Source of the DNA: Nothopassalora personata
Lineage: Eukaryota; Ascomycota; Dothideomycetes; Mycosphaerellales; Mycosphaerellaceae
DNA: 64,000 nt
Assembly: GCA_033816765.1 (NCBI GenBank)
Contig: CM066287.1
Span: forward strand, 372,001 to 436,000
Reading direction: 5' to 3'
The notes under the pieces were generated by a model. The model did no database searches and was not told the DNA's origin. It was given only the letters and a program-made list of their open reading frames with translations. Made by a program: the position numbers and the translations under genes. Positions 53,150 through 64,000 of the stretch are shown in pieces (within the stretch, counting starts at the first letter, position 1; each line of letters starts with the position of its first letter).

Positions 53150-53914
53150 ATAACCCTTAATTTCCTTAATAAGTCCCTCTATAAGTCCCTCCTAGTCGTT
53201 ATTAGCACCCTTTATCTTCTTCTTTAGGGTCTCTTCTACTTTAGTCTCTTCGTCTTAAGGTACCTCTCTCTTTTTAGAGGCTATTTCCTTCTTTAGAGTA
53301 GACTTAATTATGTCCTTTTAAATACCCTAAAGTAGCTTAGTAAGGTTATTAATATTGTATATAGCCTTATAGTCCTTATTATCTAGAAGGGTTCCCTTAT
53401 ACTAATCTAGGGCCTAATTATTAATCTATACCTTAGAATTATTACTAAGGTCGTTATAGATGCCTAAAAATTGCTTTATAAGGCTAAGAATAGGCTTAAA
53501 ATCCTAATCCTTCTCTCTAAGGTTAAATTTAGGGATGTAAGGCTTTCGTTCTTTAGTAAGGGCCTTAAGTAACCTAAAAACGTAATTTCGGAGTTAGCCT
53601 TTCTACTTAGAGTCCTTATACGCCTTATACTAAGCTTAGAGCTTCTTCTCTAATACCTCTTTTATAGGAATCTTCTTTACTCTATACTTCTTTTTTAGGT
53701 AAACTCTCTTTAGCTTAGTATTAGATTTATCGTCCTTATTCTTAAGTTCCTTAAGAAGGTTTTCGAGGTTAACGAGGTCTATTATAGGCTTATTTCCTAG
53801 CTTTAGGGGTACGTCGTTACCTTCTAGTATAATTAGTAGAGGTAGCGCGTTCTTAGGTAAGGCTAGACCTAAATTAACTAGTATAAGTATCTAAAATTCT
53901 AAGTTAGGGTCCAT
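53150..53914 (-). pseudogene. Degraded gene for an unknown Lys/Glu/Leu-rich protein
   Basis: On minus, starting at ATG 53914, a frame reads MDPNLEF-stop-ILILVNLGLALPKNAL, then GNDVPLKLGNKPIIDLVNL and NLLKELKNKDDKS. It continues for about 250 codons with only TAG/TAA breaks of RIP type and Lys/Glu-rich helices near 53320-53150. It has no zinc knuckle or RT motif. Its place next to a Gypsy LTR suggests a transposon gene, perhaps gag-like; I do not recognise the family. Confidence 0.4.
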
Positions 53915-53993
53915 TTTAAAGGTTCTAATGCCTTTATTCTAATGTTCTAAGGTGTAGGTATATCCTAGTATAGTAGTTAAAGGGTAATTAAAT

Positions 53994-55870
53994 TGTTACG
54001 GAACGATTCCTATAGACCCTAGAATCGCAACAACGAAATAAGTACGTAACTTATCCTACCTAAGCGCTTAGACTTAGGGCGATTAGACTACTTATGTATA
54101 GACTTAGGGCGATTAGACTACTTATGCTTAGACTAATTAGACTGCTCGTACTCAGAATAATTAGACTAATTACCGAGATCTACGAATCTCCTTTGTATTT
54201 AGGGACGGTAAGAACCCCTTATAGTTTCGATGCGTTTAGCTTACTGTTTAATGTTACTGTTTAGAATACACTATAACCTAACCTCTACCTTACTACTACT
54301 TAGTCTTTATAAGATAAGATAGCTATCACTTTATTACTCTCCCTTAACTTCCTATCGGCCCGATAATAAACCCGATTAAGCTTATCTTCTTAACTTGTAA
54401 TATTATTAGGTTATACTAAACCTAATAGCTTTAAACGCCCTCTACGATAGGAGACCGATAGAGTAAACGGGAAACACCCGCCCCTAGTAAAGTAAGTAGA
54501 GCCCGACGACCTTAGACCGCGAACAATGCTATTAATGCCTTAGCTACTTATGTAGGTAACGATACCCTTAAGGTTAGTAAGCTAGAATACTACTATAGCG
54601 ACCGAGATAAGTTCGATACTTAGGTCTCTTAGATGGATATATACTTCTTATTTAACTCTATGCCTAAGAACCTTAAGCCTATCTTTACTACTACCTTCTT
54701 AAGAGGACGAGCATAGCATTAGGTTAAACCATTCCTTAGGAAATACCTAGATAGTAACGGAGAAGATAATGCCGACGGAATCTTTAGGTTATATAACTAT
54801 CTTAAGCATACGATAAAGAGCGTCTTTAGTGTCTCTAATAAGATTACTACTACCGTTCGTATTATTTAGCATTTAACCTAGAAGACATCTACTACCGAAT
54901 ATACTACTAAATTCTAGGAATACGCGTAACTTACCGATTGGGACGACGAAGCACTTTAAGTTATATACTAAAGAGGACTAAAGGAGTATATTAAGGACGA
55001 GTTAATAAGGGACGGTCGGAAAATCCATAGCTTAGGCGACCTCGTTAGAGTTACAATTAATCTTAACGATAAGCTCTACGAGAGAGCTATAGAACGACGA
55101 TACGACTCTAAGGTATCTAGAAAGGCTAGATATACACTAGGCTACGACAACCGTAATAGAGGCTTCTACGATAACTATAATAATAAGCCTAGGGATAAAC
55201 CGTACTACGGACTATAGCTAATAGAACTCGACGTTACCGAGAAAGGTCGTAAGATTAGGAATAGTAACGGGAATAGAGCATCCCGGAGTTCGAAAGAAAC
55301 ACGAACTTACTACGGATGTAGTAAACCTAGCTACCTAGTAAGGGACTACCGCGGTAAGAATATAGTACGCCGCGAACAGTTTAACATAATGCAACCCCGA
55401 ACTAGTAAATCTAAGAGTAGCGTTAGATCTCGAGGAGATACCGACTATACTCGGAGAGTAGGGGGGAGAGCTAGTAATAGAAGCACGACGCCTCTCCTAG
55501 ACCCCTTAGAAGGACGAGGAGGATACTATAGGTAGTAAATAGCAGTTATTCTATTTAAGACGAAGAACTAACTACGATAGTTTAACATAATAGTACGAAG
55601 AGTTAACTACGAGATCGAATCCGAATCTCGAAATAGTTATAGAAGCCTTTATTAGCGATTCTATTACTAAGACTCGTATTAGGTTTACTACGCCGTAAAA
55701 TTAGGCGTAGGGTATTAGCCTTAGTAACTAAGAGGAACCCTAGGAGTAACGTATAGGTAAAACGCTACGCTCCGAGAAGTAGACATCGACTAATCCTACT
55801 TTAACGATAATAGAAGCGATAAAGAAAACTAAGACCTAGGATAGAACGGATCGTAGTATTAACGACTAAT
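53994..55870 (+). mobile_element. Third family A Gypsy copy, truncated
   Basis: 53994-54427 is a 434-bp family A LTR (TGTTACGG to AACCTAATA) with an internal repeat (TAGACTTAGGGCGATTAGAC, twice near 54070-54120). 54428-55540 follows gag of the copy at 12641-13620. 55540-55870 follows the pre-protease part with an internal deletion. Then similarity ends, and 55871-55991 is unassigned. The leader TTAAACGCC after the LTR is kept. RIP-degraded. Confidence 0.75.
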
Positions 55871-55996
55871 AGGTTGTGTTAACCTTAGGTTTAGAGGGGG
55901 GGGTCCCTTAGGTCTAACTTGCCCTAATTTCATTTAGGTTTAATTAGACATTTAGGTAAGCTAGTAGGACCTAGTATAGCTATTAAGATATATAAT

Positions 55997-56182
55997 TGAC
56001 ACGGGCGATATGAGATCCAGAGAGTGTAGGAGTCAAGTCGTGAATAATACAATCTACGAAGAGTCTAAGAACGAGAGAGAAGAGAGAAGCAAGGTCGATC
56101 TCGTGCCAAGCCGCGCTAACCCGATCCGGAAGGTCCGCGGTTAAGCCGGCGAAGGGTCCAAGGTCAAGGCCACCCCGTGACA
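55997..56182. repeat. Solo LTR, not RIP-mutated
   Basis: 186 bp from TGACACGGGC to CCCCGTGACA with ATAAT on both sides (55992-55996, 56183-56187). Ends resemble the LTRs of element E (TGACACGG ... CCGTGACA), so it belongs to a related family. Inserted in RIP-degraded DNA. Confidence 0.85.
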
Positions 56183-56187
56183 ATAAT

Positions 56188-56766
56188 GCGTAGCTAAGCA
56201 TTGTAAGCGTAGCATTAAGGTAACAATTCAATTTATACCTCTCGAGTAGAGGGCATAGGGGTTTAGGGTCCGCTAATCCTCTTATTTTATCTAGCTACTA
56301 CGCTACTCGTTACGTAACCTAATTTCCCGGTCCCGGGACCGGCAAATACCCCTGCTTACGTAAGCACCGCTCTATACCACCACAACTCGGACAGGCCTAC
56401 ATAGGGTAGTTAGTAGACGTTATTTTTAGTAGTTAATAAGGGGGGTTGTTAAGTGTACACCCGGTAGCGTGTTAGTATCCAGTTTATAAGGTCAAAATTA
56501 CGGTTTAAGGTCTAAGGTTCACGGTTAAGGTTATTACTTAAGGTTAAGATTTAAGGTTAAGGTTTACAGCTAAGGTTATCACTTAAGGTTAAGGTTTACG
56601 GTTAAGGTTATTACTTAAGGTTAAGGTTTAAGGTTAAGGTTTACAGTTAAGGTCGACTAAGGTCGAAAACACTTAAGGTCCAAGGTATTTAGTAACAATT
56701 ACGGTTATAAGGGCCTATTAAGCAATAACTAGTATTAGCACATTCTAAAGTAAGTACTACGTAACA
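56188..56766. other. Untranslated region upstream of Gypsy I gag, with palindrome and array
   Basis: Contains a palindrome-like CGGTCCCGGGACCGG near 56324-56338 and the TTAAGG-type array described separately. It may be the LTR/leader of the Gypsy element whose gag starts at 56767, but no matching LTR pair was found in the window. Confidence 0.4.
56513..56665 (+). repeat. Degenerate TTAAGG-type minisatellite
   Basis: About 150 bases made largely of GGTTAAGG, GGTTTA and GGTTATTACTTAAGG blocks; a 32-base higher-order unit (CGGTTAAGGTTATTACTTAA and following) recurs at least three times with changes. It is not the canonical TTAGGG telomere repeat. Confidence 0.75.
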
Positions 56767-58300
56767 ATAGATACGGCTACATTACTAGAAAAACTTAGTA
56801 CCTTTACCGACATAGGTAGAGGCTACGAATAGCCTATAAACCCTACGAAAATAGAAGGGGTCTATAGGGATTCTGTCCCTTATAAGGGGATAGAGGAATC
56901 GGAGGAAGGGGAAACACCTAAATCTAGTAAAGAAGGGAGAAGCGGAACTAGCGCTACTAAATTAGGCATAGGTGTAGGAACGAATAGCACAATTAGAATA
57001 GATACTATAACTGCCCTCTTTAGACGATTAGTAGTAGTAATAGAAAATGCTAGCCCTCGCTTTCTACCTCTAGGAGGTACTAAGAATCCGTTCTTTAATG
57101 GCACTAATGCTACTAAGTTCTAGGAGCGGTTTAGCGACCTAATAGACTAGTATTCGCCTCGGGCATCTATTAAGAAGGATGATTTCTAGGGTAGGTTTAA
57201 GCGCAATTGCAAAACTACTATCCGGCGCGTAGTTATAAGGCTACCTAGGTAGCTTACTAATAAGGCACGTTTTAGGAGGGCGTTCTTATTAGAGTTCTTA
57301 AGGTTTAACGCCTACTCGATGTTAGGGAGTCGGGAATATCTTAAGGAGATTATTAGGGCGCAGTAAGGTAAGAGGCCTAAAGAACAAGATATAAAGGAAT
57401 TCATCCGCCTATTTGTATCCTTAAGTGACCTAATTAAACCTAAGGATTTAGATAATAGCTCCCGGAGTCGCCTCCTCCTTTAGGGATTGCTAGAGGTAGT
57501 CGCGAAAGCGGTCTGTAAGGCTTACGGGCTTTACCTAAAGCAACCTAAGAAGTTTAGGGACTTTTAGAGGATTCTCGATAAAGCTACTAGTATCGTAGAT
57601 AGTAAGGAGGGATAGAAAGCTATATATATAGATTTCCCTCTTACTTTGCCTTAGCTACACCGCTTAGTCGTAAAGTAAATGCCGCGCCTTAAGCCTAAGA
57701 TTAACACGCTTAAGAAGGCTACCTCTAGGACTGTTATTAATAATAACCTAATCTAGAAGGTAGCTAAAATGAGTATACGTATATACTAGCGCGGTCGCGT
57801 CGCGGACGCGGGTGCCTTCTACCCGAGCGAGAATTAACGCTCTATATAACCGGAGAGGCCTAACCTAGACACTAAACTGTAGGTTTACGTAATGTAGCGT
57901 CCCCTATCGTAGAATCGCGAATAGTCTAAAGCGATAGATGGTTATTACTACAACTATAGTAGCTCGAAGTATTAGGCTAGCAATTATAGGGCAATAAGGT
58001 CCTTAATATCCCGGGGCTACGTATACCTCGCCCCGAACAACTAGTAGTATCTAGGGAAAGAAGGCAATCTACGTCCTACTAAGTTCAACTTTCGGAGGGA
58101 CTATAGTAAACCGAAACTACTCTATATGCTCCCTCTACTCGAAGAACATTATAGACCGATCGAGTTTAATAACTAGTATAAGATTCCCGTACTACGTAAG
58201 TAATAGATGGGTAGGGACTATACTAGGGTAAATAAGGTTACGCCTCCTAATTATTCTAAGCCCCCTCCTAACTTTAGGCATTTAATAGAGTATAGCCCTT
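56767..58300 (+). pseudogene. Gypsy I gag-like gene, RIP-degraded, start codon lost
   Basis: The frame begins ATA-GAT-ACG (56767), probably ATG before RIP, and reads DTATLLEKLSTFTDIGRGYE, later PFFNGTNATKF-stop-ERFSDLID near 57085-57150, a gag-like FxGxNxTxFWERF block of some fungal Ty3/Gypsy elements. About 500 codons can be followed with TAG/TAA interruptions. It differs from gag of A, B, C and H, so it is another family. Confidence 0.55.
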
Positions 58301-60700
58301 AGGACGTACGGTCTAGCTAAACGGAGAAGGCTACTAGGACATATTAGGTCTCATTCGGAGAAAGTAAAGCGGAGTAGGCAATCGACTTAGGCGAGCTTAA
58401 CGAGGTATCTACCTATCCTATATAGTCTAACAAAGTGAAAGGGAAGGTACCCGTAGGTATTCTAAAGAATCCGCACCCGAGGACCCGGTCCTTAGCCTAG
58501 GATCTACGAGCCCGAGCTAAGGCTACTAAGAAAGTTCGCCTACAATTAGAATAGGAGATCCGGTAAGCTAAGATTAACTAGTAGGAGGTTAAAATAATTA
58601 ACGAAGTTAGTACTTAAATAAGCGAAACTTAATTATTAGCTAAATCCGGAGTAACCCTAGGAAGGGGAAATAATACCTAAGTAAATAGACTAGGGAACAA
58701 TACTAACAAAGGACTGCCTAAGGATATACCTATTAGTCCCGTAAACGCCCCCTTCGCATAAAGGAAGCGTATATAGAATGCTAAGACTATAAAGATTAAT
58801 AACTACGTCCGACAATATAGTTTAGCTAGTAATAGTCCGGTTATAAAGGAAGAGGGTATTATCTACTAGATTAATTAGATCCTCTAGACAACGTTTCCTA
58901 ATGTAAACGCCTAAGATTAGTTTCGATATAGTTGCTAGTTCGAGGCTGCCCTCTTTAGTCGCGTTACTAATACCCCCGCTCTTTAGGAGAAGCTCGCTAT
59001 AGTACGACGTCTTATAGGAAAGGACCCTAAGGTTCGCACTAGATAAGTAGTTACCTATAAAGATGAACCTAAGTATAATAAGGAGGTCTTCCGCGAAGAT
59101 AGTTAGGCCTAGTATGTCGGAGTGTATTTAACTATACTTTACTCTAAGGGTGCGGTCCCTACTACTAAGCTATATAAGGACGTTAAGAAAATCGGGCTCT
59201 CTAGTGTCCTTAACAACTTTACTATAGTCCCTAGTTCTTAGGTAGTAGCGGAGTTTAGGATAAACAAGAACTAGATTAGGTACCTAATTAATAAGGGTTC
59301 CGAGGTAAATATTATCGGCTAGAGGAACGCTTATAGGTTTAGGTTACTAGTAATGTCGAGTACTTAGCTTACCTTTCGAGGTGCTAGAGGGCGGGCCTAG
59401 TTTAAAAGTGTTATAGGCAATTTAGATGTTTAGGTATTTAGGGTTTACTACTAAGTAGACATGTTTATCTCCTCGGATCTAAACTTACTAACAATCCTAG
59501 GACGTCCGTAGGCCCGTAAGGTGCGGCTTACTACCCGTAACTACGATAATAGTTTATAGGAGGGGACTATTACTAGCCGTGAAGGTAAAAGTGTTATGTT
59601 TACTACCCTAGTTAGCTTAGATAGGTATAAGACCCTTTAAGAACTATTAAAAGCGTCGGGAAATGGAAGGGTAGGTTAAGTTACGGCGCTTAACCTACCG
59701 ACTTACTAAAGCCGGATTTAATAAAATCGGTAAGGTTCTTGCACTATCTCGGAGAAACCTCGGACTTTAATTTACCGGTCCCGGAACCGGTAAATAGCTA
59801 TAGTAAGGAAAACGGATACGACTACGACACGACGTATCTATAGGAAGACACGACGTATCTATAGGAACCCGGTAAGGCTCTAACGCCTAGCAACCATTTA
59901 GCTTACTTATTAGGATTGCTTAGGACTACTAAAACAAAGGAACGAGTTGTAGAAATTAGAATAGGCGCGTTCGAGGGAGATTCTATTACTAACGTTTATT
60001 TAGTTTAAGGGGATTAGCCCTCCAAGATCCTAAGGCAATCTACATTAAATGCTTAGGTACGGAAGTAATAAGTAGGCTAACATATAGCTAATATTAGGAT
60101 GCCGTAGGTCTTTACGATATATAAGCGTAAGGCGGATAAGAAGAAGCTAGTAGACGCGAGCGTTTACGAACGCCTAGAATTACGAGTTAAGGGAGATATA
60201 GAATAGAAGCGTAGGGCACTATACCTAGAATCTAAGATACCTAAAGGATAAGGTCCGTTCGGTAGGAAGTACTTAGCTAAGAAATTCTTAAGTATTAAGC
60301 GAGGTAGCCGGATTACTCTAGAACGACTTACCTTAATTAAGGTTAGTATTAAGCTATTACTAATAGAAAGAGTCTTATTCGATAAGATGCTCTATAACCG
60401 AGAGGCAGTCCTTACTTAGGATTTTAGTTACATAAGGCAAATTAGGCACGACGTTATGCTACCTTAGAAGATTAACACGGTCCCTTATAAGCTATAGTAG
60501 GTACGCCCTATCCGGTTGCACCTAAGTCTTAGGGTAACTATTAAACGCATAATTAGAGCCCGGATTAAGAATAACATCCTAGAATACTTATAAGGGGCAT
60601 ATTCTAATAGCTAGTTCCTAGTCGTAAAGAAGGTTAATGCCTCTAGAAGCGATATGCTATATCGGTTAATTAACTTAGCTATACTCCTAAATAAGGTTAC
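58301..60700 (+). pseudogene. Gypsy I protease and RT start, cut by the Copia insertion
   Basis: Near 59285 the frame reads INKGSEVNII, a retropepsin-like active-site block with a damaged Asp. Near 60540-60700 it reads IRARIKNNILEYL, then FLVVKKVNASRSDMLYRLIN, the start of a Ty3/Gypsy RT, ending at the second Copia element (60701). RT core, RNase H and integrase would lie beyond the window. A direct repeat CACGACGTATCTATAGGAA occurs twice near 59827-59866. Many stops; inactive. Confidence 0.5.
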
Positions 60701-60947
60701 TATTAAGTTAAGCCCTTACAGGATACGTAGTTAGTAGCGGAGTAGAGTAAGAGATTAATCTTTAACTAGCTAATAGCTATAGGGCATGTAGCAATATATT
60801 AGGAACCAATGTGTTAATTGTGTTAGATGTCTATCTAAGCTAAAGGGGAGAGAAGGTGTCTTCCGACAAGCTGAGTTATCGTAGATGCCTTAGGCTATTA
60901 GATTATAACCTAACTGTTAGCTCCCCCTAAGATGCTACATCTTAACA
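60701..60947 (-). repeat. 3' LTR of the second Copia copy
   Basis: 247 bp, the same length as the LTRs at 6799 and 12166; starts TATTAAGTTAAG and ends CATCTTAACA. Bases 13-20 (CCCTTAC versus ACTAAAC) differ more than RIP alone would explain. Confidence 0.88.
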
Positions 60948-63900
60948 CTCCTACTTATCTTACATAGGAGGTTATAGTCTACTCTTCTCCTGTTAGTAGT
61001 ATTTAGACCTCTATAATAGGTTAAGCTAGCTTACAAACCTCTAGAAGTGTGGACTAGTCTTTAGCTTTATAAACCTATCTACAACTATCTTAGATGTTAG
61101 GGTGTACTTAATAGTAATAAGCCTTCTCTACTAAAGTTTCCTAATAGCATTATAGGCAATGTTAATGTACTTTAACTTGTTATAAACATATACATCCCTT
61201 ACTAGGGTAAGGGCAGCTTAGTTGTTACCTCTTAATTAGACTAGTCTTAAGCTTAACACAGTCTCCTAGTTTCTAGTAATCCTTAGTTAATAGGAACAGT
61301 CTCCTACTAACTCTAGACAGTCCATCTCCCTTAGTAGTGAAGCTAGGAATTGGGATTGCTTTGTATATGTATTTATAGCTATATATTTAGCTTCTATTAT
61401 AGATGTTGCTATAGACTTTTACTTCTTACTTATCTAGGAGACTAGTGCCCTATAGAGGAAGAAGACATACCTAAGGATAGAGACTCTGTCTACTTTATCT
61501 ATTGTATAATTAGAGTTATAGTATCTAACTAGGCATCCTTCTCTATGCCTAGAGAAGACAAGGCTAAGATTAGGATATAACCTTAGATATCTTGTCATCT
61601 TCTTTAAAGCCTTTATGTAGTGGGCGGATAGGTTACTTATAAATGAGCTTATCCTTCCTAGGGCAAAAGCAATGTCTAGCCTTATAATTGTTACTAGCTA
61701 CATCTATGTACTATTGATACTTTAGTACTCTACCTTGTTACACCTCTTATCTATGTAGCTTAAAGGTTTAAGAGCCTTATAGCTATCTATAGGTGAGTGT
61801 GTAGGTGCTGCCTTCTTATAGTTTATCCCTATCTTAGTAAGGTTGTCCCTAATAAAGTGTCCCTAGTTAAGTTTTAGGATTCCTCTCCTCCTGTCCCTTA
61901 TAACTCTTATACTAAGGATCTTTTTAGGTTTACTAAGATCTTTAATCTTAAAGACTTTACTAAGTTCTCTTTTAAACTAGAGAACATCTATTAACTTTAG
62001 TGTAGCAATTAGAATGTTATCTATATATGTAAGAATTATAATCTCTTTTTCCTTATAAATGAGTAGGTATAGATCTACCTCTAACTATGTAAATCTAATC
62101 TCTCTAAGCTTTAACATATAGAGTTAATTCCAATCTCTAGCTACTTGCTTAAGTCTATATAAGCTTTTAAGGATCTTAAACACTATGTTTAGTGGAAGCT
62201 CAACTCCTAGTAGTAGTAATATAAAGATGTCTTTATAGAGGGTGCTTTCTATAAACGCATTGTTTATATCTACTTAGTAAAGATAGAGATCCTTCTTATA
62301 TACAATAGCTATAAACACCCTAAGGGTGTCCTATCTAACTATAGGCGCAAATGTCTCTATAAAGTCAATACTAAACTTCTGTAAAAAGCCCCTTATAACT
62401 AGCCTAGCCTTGAACTTTTTAATGGCTCTACTAATGCTTCTTTTAACATTAAAGACCTATCTTAACGTAACCAAGTTTACTCCTTTTAGTAGAATAGTAT
62501 TCTCCTAGGTATTATTACTCTATAGAGCATCTAGCTCCTTCTAGATTACTTCCTTCTAAAGGTGTCCCTATTTCTTGTTATTTATAGCATCCTTATAGGA
62601 CTTTAGAATTGGGATCTCTTACTTATATGTAATGACTTCTACAGTTACTACAAAGGCCATCTCCTTAACTTCTTCTAGGAATTCACTATCCTATGGTACT
62701 AAATCATCCACTAATTGCATAGCTATAAAGAAAGCTTAGTAGTAAGTAGTAAGGTTCTCTAAGAGGTCTATTGCTTCTCCTACTTTAGTAGCTAGTTTAG
62801 GTATAGGGACTATAGATCTTGGGGCTTTCTATTTCTATTTATAGCCCTTAACATTATGGTTAGCCCTCCTCTTACTAAGGGATGATCTGAGAGTAGTCAC
62901 TTGTGTCCTAGTAATATTCTTTTCCTAGAGATCTAGTAAACTTATCTTAATTGGCTTATCGATTTTCTGAAATTCCCCTACATTCTTTAGAGGCTAGGGA
63001 AGTTGCATAAATAGCTTTCTTAGCTAGGCTATTACTAGGCTACTCTACTGAATAACTGAATGGTGAATAGGTTACTCTAAGGATATGTCCTTCCTTAGCC
63101 TCCCTAAGGGTCTCCTAGCTGGTGCATTGCTTAATAGATTCAATTTTGTAACATTAAGATCTATATCACCTCTAGGTTAGTCCTTAAAGAAGTCTATATG
63201 TGTGTGTTGTTTAATAGCTTTTATGTCTAGTTCCTAAAAGAGCTAGGCCTTAGCTGTGTTTTCAACGTATCTAACAAACACTACTTCTTTACCTCTGTTT
63301 ATTAGTTTATTGCTTCTTGTCTATTAAGGCTAGGATCTTGTGTCTATGTAGATAATAGCTTTATATCCCTAAATCTTTAAATGGTTAATAGTTAGCTTAG
63401 TACTATTAAAGGCTTTATCTAGTGAAACCTTAAACCTATTATAGTCTAGACTATTTAGTAGTTTGTTCCTTATGTAGGTTTAGGCTTCTAGTGCTTTAGG
63501 CTAGAATTCAATTAGCATCTTAGCCTCTTTAAGCATTGCCCTTATAGAGTCTTCTAAGGTTTATATTGACCTTTCAACTAGTCCATTTTGGAGCGAGTTG
63601 TATGCCTTAGTATGCTCTAGCCTAATTCCTAAATCCTTCTCCCACTACTTAACTAATGCAATAAGTTCCCTTACATTATTAAGCCTAACTGCTTTTAACT
63701 ATACTAATGATTTCCCCTCTACCTTAATCTTCTAGTTCTAGAGAGTAACTAGAGTATCTTCTCTTTTCTTAAGAGGATAGGTCCACTTTTTTTAGAGAAG
63801 TTGTTAACAATCTTAAGCTAGTATTTAAACCCTAGCCTTAATGTTAGCAGTAGACTACATATGTTAATAGATATAAGGGTAAGTCTTTTAGGTCTTCTCT

Positions 63901-64000
63901 TAGTAACTTTGCCTTTATACTTCTTTATCTTTGCTATTAAACACACTCTACACTAGTAGAAGCTATCCCTAGGAATAGGAATAGGTTCTTTTAAGTCTAT
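60701..64000 (-). mobile_element. Second Copia element copy, truncated by window end
   Basis: Near-collinear with 6799 to about 10110: LTR 60701-60947, then RNase H, RT (about 61780-62620) and integrase (about 63220-64000) in minus orientation. Differences from the first copy are overwhelmingly C/T and G/A, so both copies were mutated by RIP independently. GTTAC (60696-60700) should be the left target duplication. gag and the 5' LTR lie outside. Confidence 0.88.

Noticed and set aside
56513..56665. Interstitial telomere
   Set aside because: Units are TTAAGG/GGTTTA-like with a 32-base order, not TTAGGG; no run of perfect telomere units is present.
56880..57104. 74-codon minus-strand frame
   Set aside because: Opposite the gag-like frame of Gypsy I, which carries the recognisable FFNGTNATKF block.
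1..64000. tRNA or rRNA genes
   Set aside because: No cloverleaf-type box A/box B pair or rRNA core sequence was noticed; the only tRNA-like match is the 12-base Copia primer site.

Overview
The window looks like a chromosome segment of a filamentous ascomycete (Pezizomycotina). The class is not fixed by anything seen; Dothideomycetes is a guess. Evidence for a fungus: one spliced host gene with short GT-AG introns and ascomycete-type branch sites, encoding an Skt5/Chs4-type chitin synthase regulator; fungal chromovirus (Ty3/Gypsy) and Ty5/copia-like Copia retrotransposons; and a strong repeat-induced point mutation (RIP) pattern. In the old repeats CA and TG dinucleotides are almost absent, TA is in excess and CG is retained, so most reading frames are broken by TAG/TAA and Cys/Asp codons read as Tyr/Asn.

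Layout. 1-3007: left-truncated minus-strand Gypsy (family A). 3008-21332: minus-strand C-family Gypsy (F), split by a complete family A Gypsy (6572-19628, TSD ATAGC), itself split by a complete Copia element (6799-12412, TSD ATCTC) and hit by a solo LTR (16494-16662, TSD CTTAC). 21479-39063: Gypsy B, hit by a solo LTR (27670-27935, TSD GTAGT) and by Gypsy C (28177-38700, TSD AATAG). C in turn carries two young insertions with identical LTRs: D (31914-34286, TSD CATAC; gag plus an antisense gene, no pol) and E (35181-36625, TSD GAAAA; a small element with eight 79-bp tandem repeats). 39070-39480: Tc1-like transposase remnant. About 39500-44500: a host island with one gene (40357-44340, three exons). 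44538-51938: a young, almost intact Gypsy (H, TSD TATAG, LTRs differing at 1 of 161 bp). 51944-60700: RIP-degraded material (unknown protein, third family A copy, solo LTR, TTAAGG-like array, another Gypsy I). 60701-64000: second Copia copy, cut by the window end.

Two patterns run across elements. First, Gypsy families A, B, C and D each have, between the end of their sense genes and the 3' LTR, an antisense reading frame with a C-x2-C-x6-C cluster. It is intact in D, where gag and this antisense gene are the only genes left. Second, six Gypsy elements (A, B, C, D, E, H) have, 1-3 nt after the 5' LTR, an 8-10 nt stretch exactly complementary to a site inside that LTR. In A, D and H this lies 38-41 nt after a TATA box, as expected for self-primed (Tf1/sushi-type) reverse transcription. 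The Copia elements instead have a primer site matching the anticodon arm of initiator tRNA-Met.
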